From: DASUFZ01 sp035541475
GTDB taxonomy: Bacteria > Myxococcota_A > UBA9160 > SMWR01
Direction of reading: 5' to 3'
Length of the DNA stretch: 64,000 bases
NCBI GenBank assembly: GCA_035541475.1
Contig: DATKND010000007.1
Span: 71,893 to 135,892, forward strand
A program made the position numbers and the translations under genes. Shown in pieces: positions 10,977 through 19,631 of the stretch. The notes under the pieces are model-generated. The model did no database searches, had not been told where the DNA came from, and saw only the letters and a program-made list of their open reading frames with translations. Every line of letters begins with the position of its first letter. Positions within the stretch are counted from its first letter, which is position 1.

Positions 10977-12221
10977 GTGGGGGGAGACTCGGGCGAGTCG
11001 AAGGGTGCGTCCTCGCGGCGCGGCCGCCTGCGCGGGGTGCCGAGGACTGCTCGCGCGGAGCGCGCGGCAGCGCGCCCCGATCTCGCTTCGCTCCAGCCGC
11101 CCGGGCTGATCGCGCGAGCGACGCTCCAGGACCTCCAGCGACTCCTTTCCGTGACGACCCAGCGCCTGCGCGCGCTCTGCGCCTGCGAGCACGTCGCGGC
11201 CTGGGCGCTCCGTCCCGACGGCAGCCCCTACCTCGCGAGCGCGGACTGGAGCGGCGATCCGCCGACCGAGCCCGACGCCGCCGCGTTCGCGCAGGTCGCG
11301 GGGCTGCCGGCCGCGACGCACCTCTCGGCACCCGACGCGAGCTCCGAGCAGCGCGAGCTCGCGCGCATGCTGCGCTGTGACGCCGCGGTGCCGGTGCGCA
11401 GCGAGCCCGGTGCGCTCGCGGCGCTCGTGCTCGCGGGCGACGTGCGACCCCGCACGCTCGCGGCTCTCGACGCCGCGGCGCGTCGGCTCGAGGGTCCGCT
11501 CGCGGTGGCGCTCGCCCTCGGCCGCCTCGAGCGCCTCGACGAGTCGGTGCGGCGCCTCGATCGCCTGGCCGCGCTCGGTGCGCTCGCGGCGGAGATCGCG
11601 CACGAGGTGCGAAGCCCGCTCGCGACGCTCCAGACCTTCCTGCAGCTCCTGCCCGAGCGCCGCGAGGATCCGGAGTTCCTCACGCGCTACGTCGACGTCG
11701 TGATGGGCGAACTCCGCCGCATGGATCGTCTGCTCGACCGCATCGTCGAGACGGCGCGCCCGGCGCGCGAGAACGACGTCGCATCGGCCGAGGTCGCCCC
11801 GAGCCTCGAAGCGGTCGGCGAGCTGCTGCGCCCGCGCGCGGTCGCGCGCGGCGTGACCTTGACGCTCGACGCGCGGGCCGGGGTCCGCGTGCCGCTCTCC
11901 GAGGACGCGCTCCGCCAGGTGCTGCTGAATCTCGTGCAGAACGCGATCGATGCGACACCGGCAGGAGGCGCCGTCAGCGCGCGTGCCGCCGCGAGCGGAG
12001 GCCATGTCGCGCTTCGCGTGTCCGACCAGGGACCGGGCATCCCACCGACCTTGCACGAGCGCATCTTCGAGCCGTTCTTCACCACGCGGCCCGAGCGCGC
12101 GGGCGGACTCGGGCTCGCGATCACGCGCCGCATCGTCGAGGAATCGGGCGGCGCGATCGAGATCGAATCCGCGCCGGGCGGGGGCTCGCAGTTCCGCGTC
12201 AGGCTGCCCTGCGCGACCTGA
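10977..12221 (+). CDS. soluble GAF-type sensor histidine kinase
   Basis: 414-residue kinase without membrane segments. A GAF-like sensory region (about 40-190) precedes the dimerisation/phosphoacceptor helix with His209 in AAEIAHEVRSP and an ATP-binding domain (N box NLVQNAIDA, G1 DQGPGIP, F box FEPFFTT, G2 GGLGLAI). The HExxxP form of the H-box is NtrB-like. No regulator gene is adjacent; the only response regulator in the window is the sigma54-type one at 4967-6466. GTG start. Its stop abuts that of the convergent hydrolase as TGATCA. Confidence 0.9.
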   Translation: MGGDSGESKGASSRRGRLRGVPRTARAERAAARPDLASLQPPGLIARATLQDLQRLLSVTTQRLRALCACEHVAAWALRPDGSPYLASADWSGDPPTEPDAAAFAQVAGLPAATHLSAPDASSEQRELARMLRCDAAVPVRSEPGALAALVLAGDVRPRTLAALDAAARRLEGPLAVALALGRLERLDESVRRLDRLAALGALAAEIAHEVRSPLATLQTFLQLLPERREDPEFLTRYVDVVMGELRRMDRLLDRIVETARPARENDVASAEVAPSLEAVGELLRPRAVARGVTLTLDARAGVRVPLSEDALRQVLLNLVQNAIDATPAGGAVSARAAASGGHVALRVSDQGPGIPPTLHERIFEPFFTTRPERAGGLGLAITRRIVEESGGAIEIESAPGGGSQFRVRLPCAT

Positions 12222-12854
12222 TCAGGCGAGCCAGGCGGAGATCGTCTTCGAGATGTCGGCGAGCCCCTTGCCGAAGAAATGGTCGGCCTCGGGGATCACC
12301 TCGAGCGTGACGCGCGAAGAGCCGGCCAGCCGCTCGGAGAGCGCCGCCGGCGGCGCGTACTCGTCGTGCTCGCCGGCCAGCACGAGCGCGCTGCCGCGGA
12401 AGGCCGACAGCGCGGCGGTGTCGAGCCAGGCGGCCGGCGGCGACACCAGCACGAGGCGGCGAACGCGCGGCGAGGAAGCGGCCGCGCGCAGCGCAGCGGC
12501 CGCGCCGAACGAGTAGCCCGCGGCCAGCAGAGGCCCCGGCACGCTCTCGGCGAGGTGCGTGAGCGCGGCGGCGTAGTCGACGTCGGCATCGGCGGCCTCG
12601 CCCGACGGCGTTCCCGAGCTCGCGCCGACGCCGCGCCACTCGAAGCGCAAGATCGCGTAGCCGGCGCGCTGGCAGGCCCAGGCGATCTCGCCGACTACCG
12701 GCGACGTCATGCTGCCGCCGTAGAGCGGGTGCGGCGGCGCGATCAGCGCGCCCGCGCCGACGGCGTCGTCGCCGCGGATGAAGATGCCCTCGAGCACGAG
12801 ATCCTCGCGCCCGGGCACTGCGATCACCGTCGCCTTCTCCTCGAGCCTCGCCAT
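12222..12854 (-). CDS. alpha/beta hydrolase
   Basis: 210-residue hydrolase related to the small alpha/beta family that begins with APPHPLYGG (DUF-type serine hydrolases near dienelactone hydrolase). Nucleophile Ser sits in GYSFGA, an Asp in GEHDEYAPP and the catalytic His in PEADHFFGK. Substrate unknown, cytoplasmic. The ATG at 12854 has GGAGG six bases upstream, which is preferred over a start 19 codons earlier. It diverges from nth. Confidence 0.85.
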   Translation of the reverse strand: MARLEEKATVIAVPGREDLVLEGIFIRGDDAVGAGALIAPPHPLYGGSMTSPVVGEIAWACQRAGYAILRFEWRGVGASSGTPSGEAADADVDYAAALTHLAESVPGPLLAAGYSFGAAAALRAAASSPRVRRLVLVSPPAAWLDTAALSAFRGSALVLAGEHDEYAPPAALSERLAGSSRVTLEVIPEADHFFGKGLADISKTISAWLA

Positions 12855-12919
12855 GCAGAGCCTCCGCGTCGTTCGAGCGCGAGGTGTTAGGTTACCGTGA
12901 CGCGACGCCAAGGAGACGC

Positions 12920-13588
12920 ATGCCTCGGGAGACTCGGACGCAGCGGGCCCGGCGCGCGCTCCGCATCGTGCGGGCGCTGGCGCAGGCGTACCCCGACGCG
13001 GCCTGCGCGCTGCATTTCGACACGCCCTTCCAGCTCCTCGTCGCGACGATCCTCTCCGCGCAGTGCACGGACGCCAAGGTCAACGAGGTGACGCGCATGC
13101 TCTTCCGCCGCTTCGGCACGCCGCGGGCGCTGGCCGAGGCCGACCCCGTGGAGATCGAGGCGATCGTGCGCCCGACCGGCTTCTACCGGCAGAAGACGAA
13201 GTCGATCCTCGCGACCGCGTGCGAGCTGGTCGAGAAGCACGCGGGGACGGTGCCGAAGACGCTCGAGGAGCTGACGAAGCTTCGCGGCGTTGCGCGCAAG
13301 ACGGCCAACGTCGTGCTCGGCACTGCCTTCGGCATCCCGGGGATCGCGGTCGACACGCACATGACGCGCGTGAACCAGCGCCTGCGCCTCACGGAGAGCG
13401 ACGACCCGGTCCGGATCGAGCGCGATCTGATGGAGCTCGTTCCCGAAGCCGAGTGGACGCAGTACACGCACCGCGTGATCCACCACGGACGCGTCTGCTG
13501 CACGGCGCGCGCGCCTCGCTGCGACGGCTGTCCGCTGCGCCGCGACTGCCCGTGGCCCACTTCGCGCGCCTCGCGCGCGCGGAGCTGA
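12920..13588 (+). CDS. nth: endonuclease III
   Basis: Base-excision DNA glycosylase/AP lyase for oxidised pyrimidines, 222 residues. Helix-hairpin-helix LRGVARKTANVVLG with catalytic Lys127, catalytic Asp145 in VDTH, and the [4Fe-4S] ligands Cys194, Cys201, Cys204 and Cys210 in the C-x6-C-x2-C-x5-C pattern. The ATG at 12920 follows AAGGAG by four bases; an upstream in-frame start lacks this site. A Nudix gene starts one base after the stop. Confidence 0.96.
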   Translation: MPRETRTQRARRALRIVRALAQAYPDAACALHFDTPFQLLVATILSAQCTDAKVNEVTRMLFRRFGTPRALAEADPVEIEAIVRPTGFYRQKTKSILATACELVEKHAGTVPKTLEELTKLRGVARKTANVVLGTAFGIPGIAVDTHMTRVNQRLRLTESDDPVRIERDLMELVPEAEWTQYTHRVIHHGRVCCTARAPRCDGCPLRRDCPWPTSRASRARS

Positions 13589-13589
13589 C

Positions 13590-14093
13590 TTGGGACGCTT
13601 CCACCTGACCGTCGTGCACGAGCGGGTCCGGCTCCCGAACGGACGCCTGGTCGAGCTCGACATCGTGCGGCATCCGGGCGCCTCCGCGATCGTGCCCTTC
13701 GTCTCGGTGGACGAGGTGCTCCTGATCCGGCAGTTCCGCCATGCGGCCGGCGGCGCGATCCTCGAGGTGCCGGCCGGCAAGCTCGACCCGGGCGACACGC
13801 CCGAGACCTGCGCCACGCGCGAGCTCGAGGAGGAGGCCGGTCGCCGCGCGCGCCGCCTCGAGAAGCTCGGCTCGATCCTCACCACGCCCGGATTCACGGA
13901 CGAGGTGATCCACCTCTTCGCCGCCTTCGATCTCGAGCCCGTGCCGACACGCCACGAGCACGACGAGGTGATCGAGCTCGTGCCGATGCGCCTCTCGCAC
14001 GCGCTCGACCTGGTCTGGCAAGGCGCGATGCGGGATGCGAAGAGCGCGCTCGCGCTGCTGTTCGCGGCGCGCCACGTCGGTCACCTGCGGTGA
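13590..14093 (+). CDS. Nudix hydrolase, ADP-ribose pyrophosphatase type
   Basis: 167-residue hydrolase that probably cleaves ADP-ribose or related nucleotide sugars. The Nudix box is present as GKLDPGD-x7-RELEEEAG, with Asp in place of the first Glu of the consensus, a change seen in NudF-like members. FIRQFRH-type residues (LIRQFRHA) and TTPGFTDE fit the ADP-ribose subgroup. TTG start one base after the nth stop. Its end overlaps the LLM gene start as GTGA. Confidence 0.87.
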   Translation: MGRFHLTVVHERVRLPNGRLVELDIVRHPGASAIVPFVSVDEVLLIRQFRHAAGGAILEVPAGKLDPGDTPETCATRELEEEAGRRARRLEKLGSILTTPGFTDEVIHLFAAFDLEPVPTRHEHDEVIELVPMRLSHALDLVWQGAMRDAKSALALLFAARHVGHLR

Positions 14094-15025
14094 AGCTCGG
14101 CGTCGCGTTCGGCTGGCACAGCCTGACGTGGGAGGAGCTTCGCGATTGCGTGCGCCACGCCGAGTCGCTGGGCTTCGACACCGCCTACGTCGACGGCGAC
14201 GTCTCGATGCTCGGCTCGCGCGGCGAAGCCGACGTGCTCGACGGCTGGAGCGTGCAGCTCGCGCTGCTCGCGGCGACGACGCGCATCCGCATCGCGTCGA
14301 TCCGGCTGGTCCACCACTGGAACGCGGCGCGGCTCGCGCAGGCGACCGCGACCGCCGAGCGCATCTTCCCGGGGCGCTCGCATCTGTTTGCTTCGATCGG
14401 CGAGCGCCCGGAGGACGTGCGCTTCGGGCTGCCGTTGCTCTCGCCGGTCGAGCGCGTCGAGTGGCTCGACGAGAGCCTCGACGCGGTGCGCGCGCTCTGG
14501 CGCGGTGGAGACGTCACGCGCAAGGGCCGCTTCGTCTCGCTCGATCGCGCGCGCCTGCGGCCGACGCCGCCGGGCGGCGCGCTGCCGGTCGAGATCGGGG
14601 CGCGGCGGCACCGGCTGCTGCGCGTGGTCGCGCGTCATGCCGACGTATGGAACATCAACCTGCCGCCCGTCGCGTCGCGGGTCGCGCGCGCCTCGGCAGA
14701 GCTGGCGAGCGCCTGCGAGGATGTCGACCGGGACCCGGCGCAGATCCGGCGGCGCATGCTGGTCTTCGCTCGCGTGCAGGCGCGCCCGGACCCCGACGCG
14801 GCGCTGCTCGAGTTCCGCCGGCTGAATCCCTGGTTCGCGGACATCCCGGACGCCGAGGTGGCGCCGTCGCTGGCGGTCGGTGACGCGGCCGCCTGCCGCA
14901 CGCGCCTCGCGGAGTCGACCCTTCCGCTCGGGCTGGAGCTCCCGATCCTCGACCTCACCGGCGCCGACGCCGCTACCACCCGCGTCACGCTCGACGCCTT
15001 CCCCGAAGGGATTTTCGTTGACTGA
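14090..15025 (+). CDS. LLM-class flavin-dependent oxidoreductase
   Basis: 311-residue TIM-barrel protein of the luciferase-like monooxygenase superfamily, which uses FMN or F420. Visible signatures include the MKLGVAFGW start, HHWNAARLAQATATAERIFPGR and an EIGARRHRLLRVVARHADVWN core. The substrate cannot be told. The GTG start is coupled (GTGA) to the Nudix gene, and nth, nudix and this gene form one apparent operon. A second LLM gene is at 25218. Confidence 0.83.
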   Translation: MKLGVAFGWHSLTWEELRDCVRHAESLGFDTAYVDGDVSMLGSRGEADVLDGWSVQLALLAATTRIRIASIRLVHHWNAARLAQATATAERIFPGRSHLFASIGERPEDVRFGLPLLSPVERVEWLDESLDAVRALWRGGDVTRKGRFVSLDRARLRPTPPGGALPVEIGARRHRLLRVVARHADVWNINLPPVASRVARASAELASACEDVDRDPAQIRRRMLVFARVQARPDPDAALLEFRRLNPWFADIPDAEVAPSLAVGDAAACRTRLAESTLPLGLELPILDLTGADAATTRVTLDAFPEGIFVD

Positions 15026-15045
15026 CCGAATCCATCCCGTAAGCT
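15018..15045 (+). promoter_or_regulatory. candidate sigma70-type promoter for the rhomboid gene
   Basis: TTGACT at 15018-15023 and TAAGCT at 15040-15045, with a 16-bp spacer, lie at the end of the LLM gene and about 130 bases before the rhomboid start. The -35 is close to consensus but the -10 is weak. Confidence 0.3.
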
Positions 15046-15176
15046 GACCGTTGTTTCGCGGGACGCGCCCTCCCGCCAGCCTTCGGAGCGAGTCGGTCGC
15101 CATCGCGTGTCGATGCGACGCTGCCCTCGAGCAGCAGCCGGAAAATCTTCCGCCGGCTCCAGAGGAGGCGAGGCGA

Positions 15177-15935
15177 GTGTACGGACGCGGTTATGGCTCT
15201 TCGGGCATGGGGTTCGGCCCGTCCTTCACGCCTCCGATCATCCTCAATCTGGTGATCGCGAACACGGCCGTGTTCCTGCTGCAGTCCGTGATGCAGCACG
15301 GTTTCGACGTGATCGCTTCCGTCACGCCGATGCTCGTGTGGCAGCACGGCTTCCTGTGGCAGCCCTTCACGTACATGTGGCTGCACGGGAATCTGCTGCA
15401 CCTCGTCTTCAACATGATCGCGCTGTGGATGTTCGGCTCGACGCTCGCGATGGCCTGGGGTCCGCAGCGCTTCCTGCGCTTCTACCTGCTGTGCGGTGTC
15501 GGCGCCGGATTCGTGATCGCGACGGTTCCGTACCTCTTCTATGCGATCGGCTTCGGCGGCGAGATCGCGATCCCGACGCTCGGCGCATCGGGCGCGATCT
15601 ACGGCGTGTTGCTGGCCTACTCGCTCACGTGGCCCGACCGGACGATCGCGCTGCTGTTTCCGCCGGTCGCGTTCCGCGCGATCTGGATGATCCCCATCTT
15701 CTTCGTGATGAACCTGATGGCCGGCGGCAACGTGAGCAACGTGGGTCACCTCGGCGGCGTGCTGGCCGGGTGGATCTACATGCGCTGGCACGGCGACGCG
15801 GCCGCCCACCGGATCAGCTGGGGGCAGCTCAAGTTCCGCCTCAAGCGCTGGCAGATGCGGCGGAAGCTCCGCGCGGTGCAGTACCAGCAGTGGGAAGAGC
15901 AGCGCCGGCGCGAGCACGACAGGCGGTACCACTAG
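15177..15935 (+). CDS. rhomboid family intramembrane serine protease
   Basis: Membrane protease of 252 residues with six or more hydrophobic helices. Catalytic Ser138 in GASGAIYG and His191 in NVGHLGGVLAGW; the conserved HGNLLHLVFNM loop-helix is at 70-80. A short Gly/Tyr-rich cytoplasmic N-terminus and a basic C-terminal tail (KRWQMRRKLR) flank the core. The GTG at 15177 is chosen for the AGGAGG 10 bases upstream; the frame stays open further 5' without a site. Four bases separate it from the DUF4097 gene. Confidence 0.9.
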   Translation: MYGRGYGSSGMGFGPSFTPPIILNLVIANTAVFLLQSVMQHGFDVIASVTPMLVWQHGFLWQPFTYMWLHGNLLHLVFNMIALWMFGSTLAMAWGPQRFLRFYLLCGVGAGFVIATVPYLFYAIGFGGEIAIPTLGASGAIYGVLLAYSLTWPDRTIALLFPPVAFRAIWMIPIFFVMNLMAGGNVSNVGHLGGVLAGWIYMRWHGDAAAHRISWGQLKFRLKRWQMRRKLRAVQYQQWEEQRRREHDRRYH

Positions 15936-15939
15936 CTCC

Positions 15940-16830
15940 ATGCGATCGCGACGCGGCGAACCCTGCTCCGACGACGAGCACCAGCGAGGCGGCTTCACCG
16001 GCTTCCTGCGCGGCCTCATCTCCGGCATTCCGTGGAGCGAGCGAGCCGCGCGCGAGGAGACGGTTCACGTCGAGGCTCCGCAGGGCGGCGGGCTCCGTGT
16101 CCACAACTCGAACGGCAAGACGCGCATCACCGGCGAGGACCGGCCGGACATCCAGGTGACCGCTTTCAAGATGGCGCGCGCCAGCTCGCAGCAGGCCGCC
16201 GAGGAGCTGCTCGACGACATCGAGCTGCGCTTCACCGAGCTACCGGAAGGTCTCGAGCTCGAGATCGAGATCCCGCGGCGAGGCCATCACCGCGGCGCCG
16301 CCAACCTCTGCATCAAGCTCCCGCGCGACATGCACGTGTCGGTGTCGGCGGCCAACGGCCGCGTCGACGTCGAGGGCTTGCACGGCGCGGTCGAGATCAA
16401 GTCGTCGAACGGCTCGGCCACCATCACCGAGGTCGTGGGCGACGTGCAGGTCGCGACCTCGAACGCGAAGGTCCACTGCGCCAGCACCCGCGGCCGCCTG
16501 CGCGCGCGCTCCTCGAACGGGAAGATCGAGATCGAGGGGCACTCCGGCGCGGTCGACGCCTCGACCTCGAACGGCGTGATCCGCGCGAAGCTCGACGCGC
16601 TCGGCAAGGAGGGCGTGCAGCTCGCGACGAGCAACGGCCGCATCGTGCTCGATCTGCCGGAGTCGGTCGACGCCGAGCTCGACATCCGCGTCGACAACGG
16701 GATGATCCGCAACGAGCGCCCGCTCGGCCGCGGCTCGAAGGAGACGCAGGGCCGTGTGGTCGGCCAGCTCGGCCACGGCGGGCCGCTGATCAAGCTCCGC
16801 ACGTCGAACGGAGTGATCTCCGTACATTGA
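15940..16830 (+). CDS. DUF4097-type beta-solenoid protein with SNG repeats
   Basis: 296-residue protein whose residues from about 54 to the end contain nine copies of an [ST]-x-NG-x-[IV] turn-strand unit (NSNGK, AANGR, SSNGS, TSNAK, SSNGK, TSNGV, TSNGR, VDNGM, TSNGV) about 20 residues apart. This is the pattern of DUF4097/DUF2807-type right-handed beta-helices. No cleavable signal peptide is visible; an amphipathic segment (GGFTGFLRGLISGIPW) lies at 17-32. Probably co-transcribed with the rhomboid gene. Function unknown. Confidence 0.82.
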   Translation: MRSRRGEPCSDDEHQRGGFTGFLRGLISGIPWSERAAREETVHVEAPQGGGLRVHNSNGKTRITGEDRPDIQVTAFKMARASSQQAAEELLDDIELRFTELPEGLELEIEIPRRGHHRGAANLCIKLPRDMHVSVSAANGRVDVEGLHGAVEIKSSNGSATITEVVGDVQVATSNAKVHCASTRGRLRARSSNGKIEIEGHSGAVDASTSNGVIRAKLDALGKEGVQLATSNGRIVLDLPESVDAELDIRVDNGMIRNERPLGRGSKETQGRVVGQLGHGGPLIKLRTSNGVISVH

Positions 16831-16831
16831 G

Positions 16832-16861
16832 GAGCGCGGCCGGAGGCCGCGCTCTTCATTT
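16832..16861. terminator. intrinsic terminator, probably bidirectional
   Basis: Perfect 10-bp stem GAGCGCGGCC/GGCCGCGCTC with a GGA loop, followed on the + strand by TTCATTT. It begins two bases after the DUF4097 stop. The convergent GspB-like gene ends at 16856, inside the site, so the same stem can serve both strands. Confidence 0.75.
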
Positions 16862-17815
16862 CCCGATGCTGCGCTCGACCCGTTCGCCGTCGTGCGTCAG
16901 CACCACGCCAGATGGCCGGATCTCCGTCACCACGTACTCGTCCACCACGTCGCCCTCGTGGACGCTCTGGCGCCTTCCCGCCACGTCGAGATCGGCCGAG
17001 CGCCGGGCCGGCTCGGGGTGCCACTGCGTGCGCGTCACGTGCACGTCGCTCGCTGCCTCGCTCGACTTCGAGATCGCGGCCGGCGCGAGGGTCTTCGCGA
17101 CGCGCGGCGGAGCGGTCTCGCGCGGCGCGGCTGGTGCGGTGGGCTTCGCCCCCTCTACGCGCGGCTTCGGCTCGACCGGCTGCGGTGCCGCGGTCGGCAT
17201 TTCCGGGAGCGCGGCTCCGGCCGCGGCAGCGACTCGCTCCGGTGCGGCGTCCCGCGGAGTCGGCGCCTTCGAGCGCCGCGCGAGCGCAGCGGGCGGCTCG
17301 ACCGCGACTCCCGGCGGATCGGGAATGACCCGATCGGGCGCGCGCTCGCCCTTCGGCGCCGGCTCGAGCCGAGGCGTCGGCGTCGGGCGCTGGACGACCT
17401 CCACGTTCGACGAGAACGCATCGGCCGGCGGAGCACCCGCGTCCGGGCCCGCGTCGGCGAGGTGCTCGAGCTGCCCCTCGATCTCCGTGGCGCCCGCATG
17501 GAAGCCGGGCGGGAGTCGCCGCGTCACGGGCGAGTCCGCGCGCGGCGTCGACCCCGGCGCGCTCGGCGACTGCGCGACTCCACCAGCGCCCGCCTCGCGC
17601 ACCGGATCGCCGCCGCGCTCGTAGGGCCACACCCACCAGGCCGACGCGCCGAGTCCCGCGCCGACGATCATCGCAGCGACGGGCAGCCAGGGCAGCCGGC
17701 GGCGTCGCGGCATGTCGCGCGGAGCCGACGCGATCTCTTCGCGCAGCGGACGCGACGTCAGCGCGCGAGATTTCTCGTCCTCGAGCCGGCGCAGCGCCTT
17801 GAGGATCGTGCTCAC
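16856..17815 (-). CDS. GspB/ExeB-like general secretion accessory protein
   Basis: 319-residue inner-membrane protein. The N-terminus MSTILKALRRLEDEKSR is typical of GspB/ExeB. One transmembrane helix lies at about 41-63, then a long Pro/Ala-rich periplasmic linker, and a C-terminal T2SSB-type domain (about 255-319, with VHEGDVVDEYVVTEIRPSGVVL). In characterised systems the ExeAB complex helps the secretin GspD assemble through peptidoglycan. GTG start overlapping the ATPase stop as GTGA, preceded by GGAGGAG. No secretin or other type II secretion gene is in the window. Confidence 0.8.
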   Translation of the reverse strand: MSTILKALRRLEDEKSRALTSRPLREEIASAPRDMPRRRRLPWLPVAAMIVGAGLGASAWWVWPYERGGDPVREAGAGGVAQSPSAPGSTPRADSPVTRRLPPGFHAGATEIEGQLEHLADAGPDAGAPPADAFSSNVEVVQRPTPTPRLEPAPKGERAPDRVIPDPPGVAVEPPAALARRSKAPTPRDAAPERVAAAAGAALPEMPTAAPQPVEPKPRVEGAKPTAPAAPRETAPPRVAKTLAPAAISKSSEAASDVHVTRTQWHPEPARRSADLDVAGRRQSVHEGDVVDEYVVTEIRPSGVVLTHDGERVERSIGK

Positions 17816-18690
17816 GATCTCTCCTCCCGACCGAGCGCGCCGATTGCGGCGGCCGGCCGCCACCACGACGAGCGGCGCGCGCCGCGCGCGCGCAGGATCT
17901 CGCGCGCCGCGCGATCGACCTGCGCGCGGTCGATGCAGGGTGCGCCCTCGGCGTAGCCCGCGAGCAGCGCGCGGTCGGCGAGCAGATTCACGAGTCGGGG
18001 AATGCCGCGGCCACGCCGCTCGATCTCGCGCAGCGCGCTCGGCGTGAAGAGCTCGCGATCGCGGCCCGCCGCGACGCGCACGCGATGGCGCACGTAGTCG
18101 CGCGCCTCGCCGCGGGTGAGGGCGTGCAGCCGGTAGCGGACCGTGATGCGCTGGCGCAGCTGGCGCAGCTCCGCCGACTCCAGCATGTCGTCGAGCTCGG
18201 GCTGACCGAAGAGCAGGATCTGGATCAGCTTGGCGGTCGAGGTCTCGAGATTCGAGAGCAATCGGATCTGCTCGAGCGTCGCGACCGGCAGGTTCTGCGC
18301 CTCGTCCACCACCAGCACGACCCGACGTCCCCTGCGGTTCGCGTCGAGCAGGAAGCGGTTCAGGGAGTCCGAGAGCTCGGCGGGGCTGCGCTGCGCGATC
18401 TGGAGGCCGAACTCCGCGCACACCGCGCGTAAGAGCTCGTCCGGCGTCAGCAGCGGATCGAAGACGAAGGCGACCTCGGTCTCGGGCCCGAGCCGCTCGA
18501 GCAGGGTGCGGCAGAGGGTGGTCTTCCCGGTGCCGACCTCGCCCGTCACAGCGATGAAGCCCTCGCCCTGTTCGACGCCGTAGAGGACGTGCGCCAGCGC
18601 CTCGCGGTGCGAGGACGACAGGAAGAGGTAGCGAGGATCGGGGGTCAGCGAGAAAGGCTTCTCGCGAAGACCGTAATGCGCCGTGTACAT
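17812..18690 (-). CDS. ExeA/GspA-type AAA ATPase
   Basis: 292-residue P-loop ATPase starting MYTAHYGLREKPFSLTPDPR, the hallmark of ExeA/GspA and of exosortase-system ATPases. Walker A GEVGTGKT at 50-57, Walker B VVLVVDEAQNLP and the LLSNLET sensor region are present. It lacks the C-terminal peptidoglycan-binding domain found in Aeromonas ExeA; a short basic, Trp-containing tail follows instead. Coupled with the GspB-like gene, it forms a two-gene module probably assisting a secretin encoded elsewhere. Confidence 0.86.
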   Translation of the reverse strand: MYTAHYGLREKPFSLTPDPRYLFLSSSHREALAHVLYGVEQGEGFIAVTGEVGTGKTTLCRTLLERLGPETEVAFVFDPLLTPDELLRAVCAEFGLQIAQRSPAELSDSLNRFLLDANRRGRRVVLVVDEAQNLPVATLEQIRLLSNLETSTAKLIQILLFGQPELDDMLESAELRQLRQRITVRYRLHALTRGEARDYVRHRVRVAAGRDRELFTPSALREIERRGRGIPRLVNLLADRALLAGYAEGAPCIDRAQVDRAAREILRARGARRSSWWRPAAAIGALGREERS

Positions 18691-18773
18691 TGCGAGCCCT
18701 TGGAATCCCGTGCCCCGACCGGGCGCACGATCATGCCATCCCGGCGGCCAGCGTCCATCTCGGCTTCGAAGCC

Positions 18774-19631
18774 ATGAGTCCCGCCCGAAGCGAAAGTTGC
18801 GACGCGCTCGCCGCGGGCGCCGACGTCGGCACGAGCCTGGTGAAGCTCGCGCTGCGGGAAGCGGACGGCGACACGCGCTACGAGCTTCTCCCCAGCGGGG
18901 ATCTCTCGGCCGTGGCCGCGCGTATCGCGGCCTCGAGCCCCGCCCGCATCGGGCTGACGGGCGGTGGCGCGTCCCGTCTCTCGCGCCTGATCGATTCCGA
19001 CACCGCCGAGGTCGGCGAGTTCGACGCCTGGGCGAACGGAGCGCGGAGCATGCTCCGCGTGGAAGGTCAGGCGCACCCGCGCTTCCTGCTCGTGTCGGTG
19101 GGGACCGGCACCTCGGCGCTGCTGGTCGACGACGACGCAGTGCGTCGCGTCGGCGGCACGGCGCTCGGAGGCGGCACGATCCTCGGGCTCGGCCGCGAGC
19201 TCGCCGGCACCGGCCGATTCGAGGAGCTCTGTGCGCTGGCCGGCGCAGGCGATCGGAAACGCGTGGATCTGCTGATCGCGGACGTCTACCCGGAAGGCGG
19301 CTTCGTGCTGCCGGCCGAGGTGAACGCGGCGTCGTTCGCGCGCATCGCGCGGCTCGCGGACGGCGAGGCCGCGCGCCCGGACGACCTGGTGCAGGCGCTG
19401 ATGGGACTCGTCGGCGAGAACGTGGCGCTGATCTGTTGCGGCCTGGCGGCGGCTCACCGCGTGACACCGATCGTCTTCGGCGGCACGAGCCTGCGCGGCA
19501 ACCCGACACTGATCGGCGTGCTTCGCCTCGTGTGCCTGGCGCTGGGAACCCACCCGACGTTCCTCCCTCGCGGCGAGTTCGCGGGAGCCCTCGGCGCGCT
19601 GGAGCGCGTCGCCGCGCCGTCCGCCGGCTAG
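18774..19631 (+). CDS. coaW: type II pantothenate kinase
   Basis: First committed step of coenzyme A synthesis. The 285-residue product matches the eukaryote/Staphylococcus-type family rather than CoaA or CoaX: ATP-binding ADVGTSLVKLAL, TGGGASRL, a candidate catalytic Glu in EVGEFDAW, VSVGTGTSALLV, RVGGTALGGGTILGL and FGGTSLRGNP. ATG at 18774; longer in-frame starts overlap the divergent ATPase leader. Its TAG overlaps that of the convergent AMIN gene in a shared CTAG. Confidence 0.86.
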   Translation: MSPARSESCDALAAGADVGTSLVKLALREADGDTRYELLPSGDLSAVAARIAASSPARIGLTGGGASRLSRLIDSDTAEVGEFDAWANGARSMLRVEGQAHPRFLLVSVGTGTSALLVDDDAVRRVGGTALGGGTILGLGRELAGTGRFEELCALAGAGDRKRVDLLIADVYPEGGFVLPAEVNAASFARIARLADGEAARPDDLVQALMGLVGENVALICCGLAAAHRVTPIVFGGTSLRGNPTLIGVLRLVCLALGTHPTFLPRGEFAGALGALERVAAPSAG

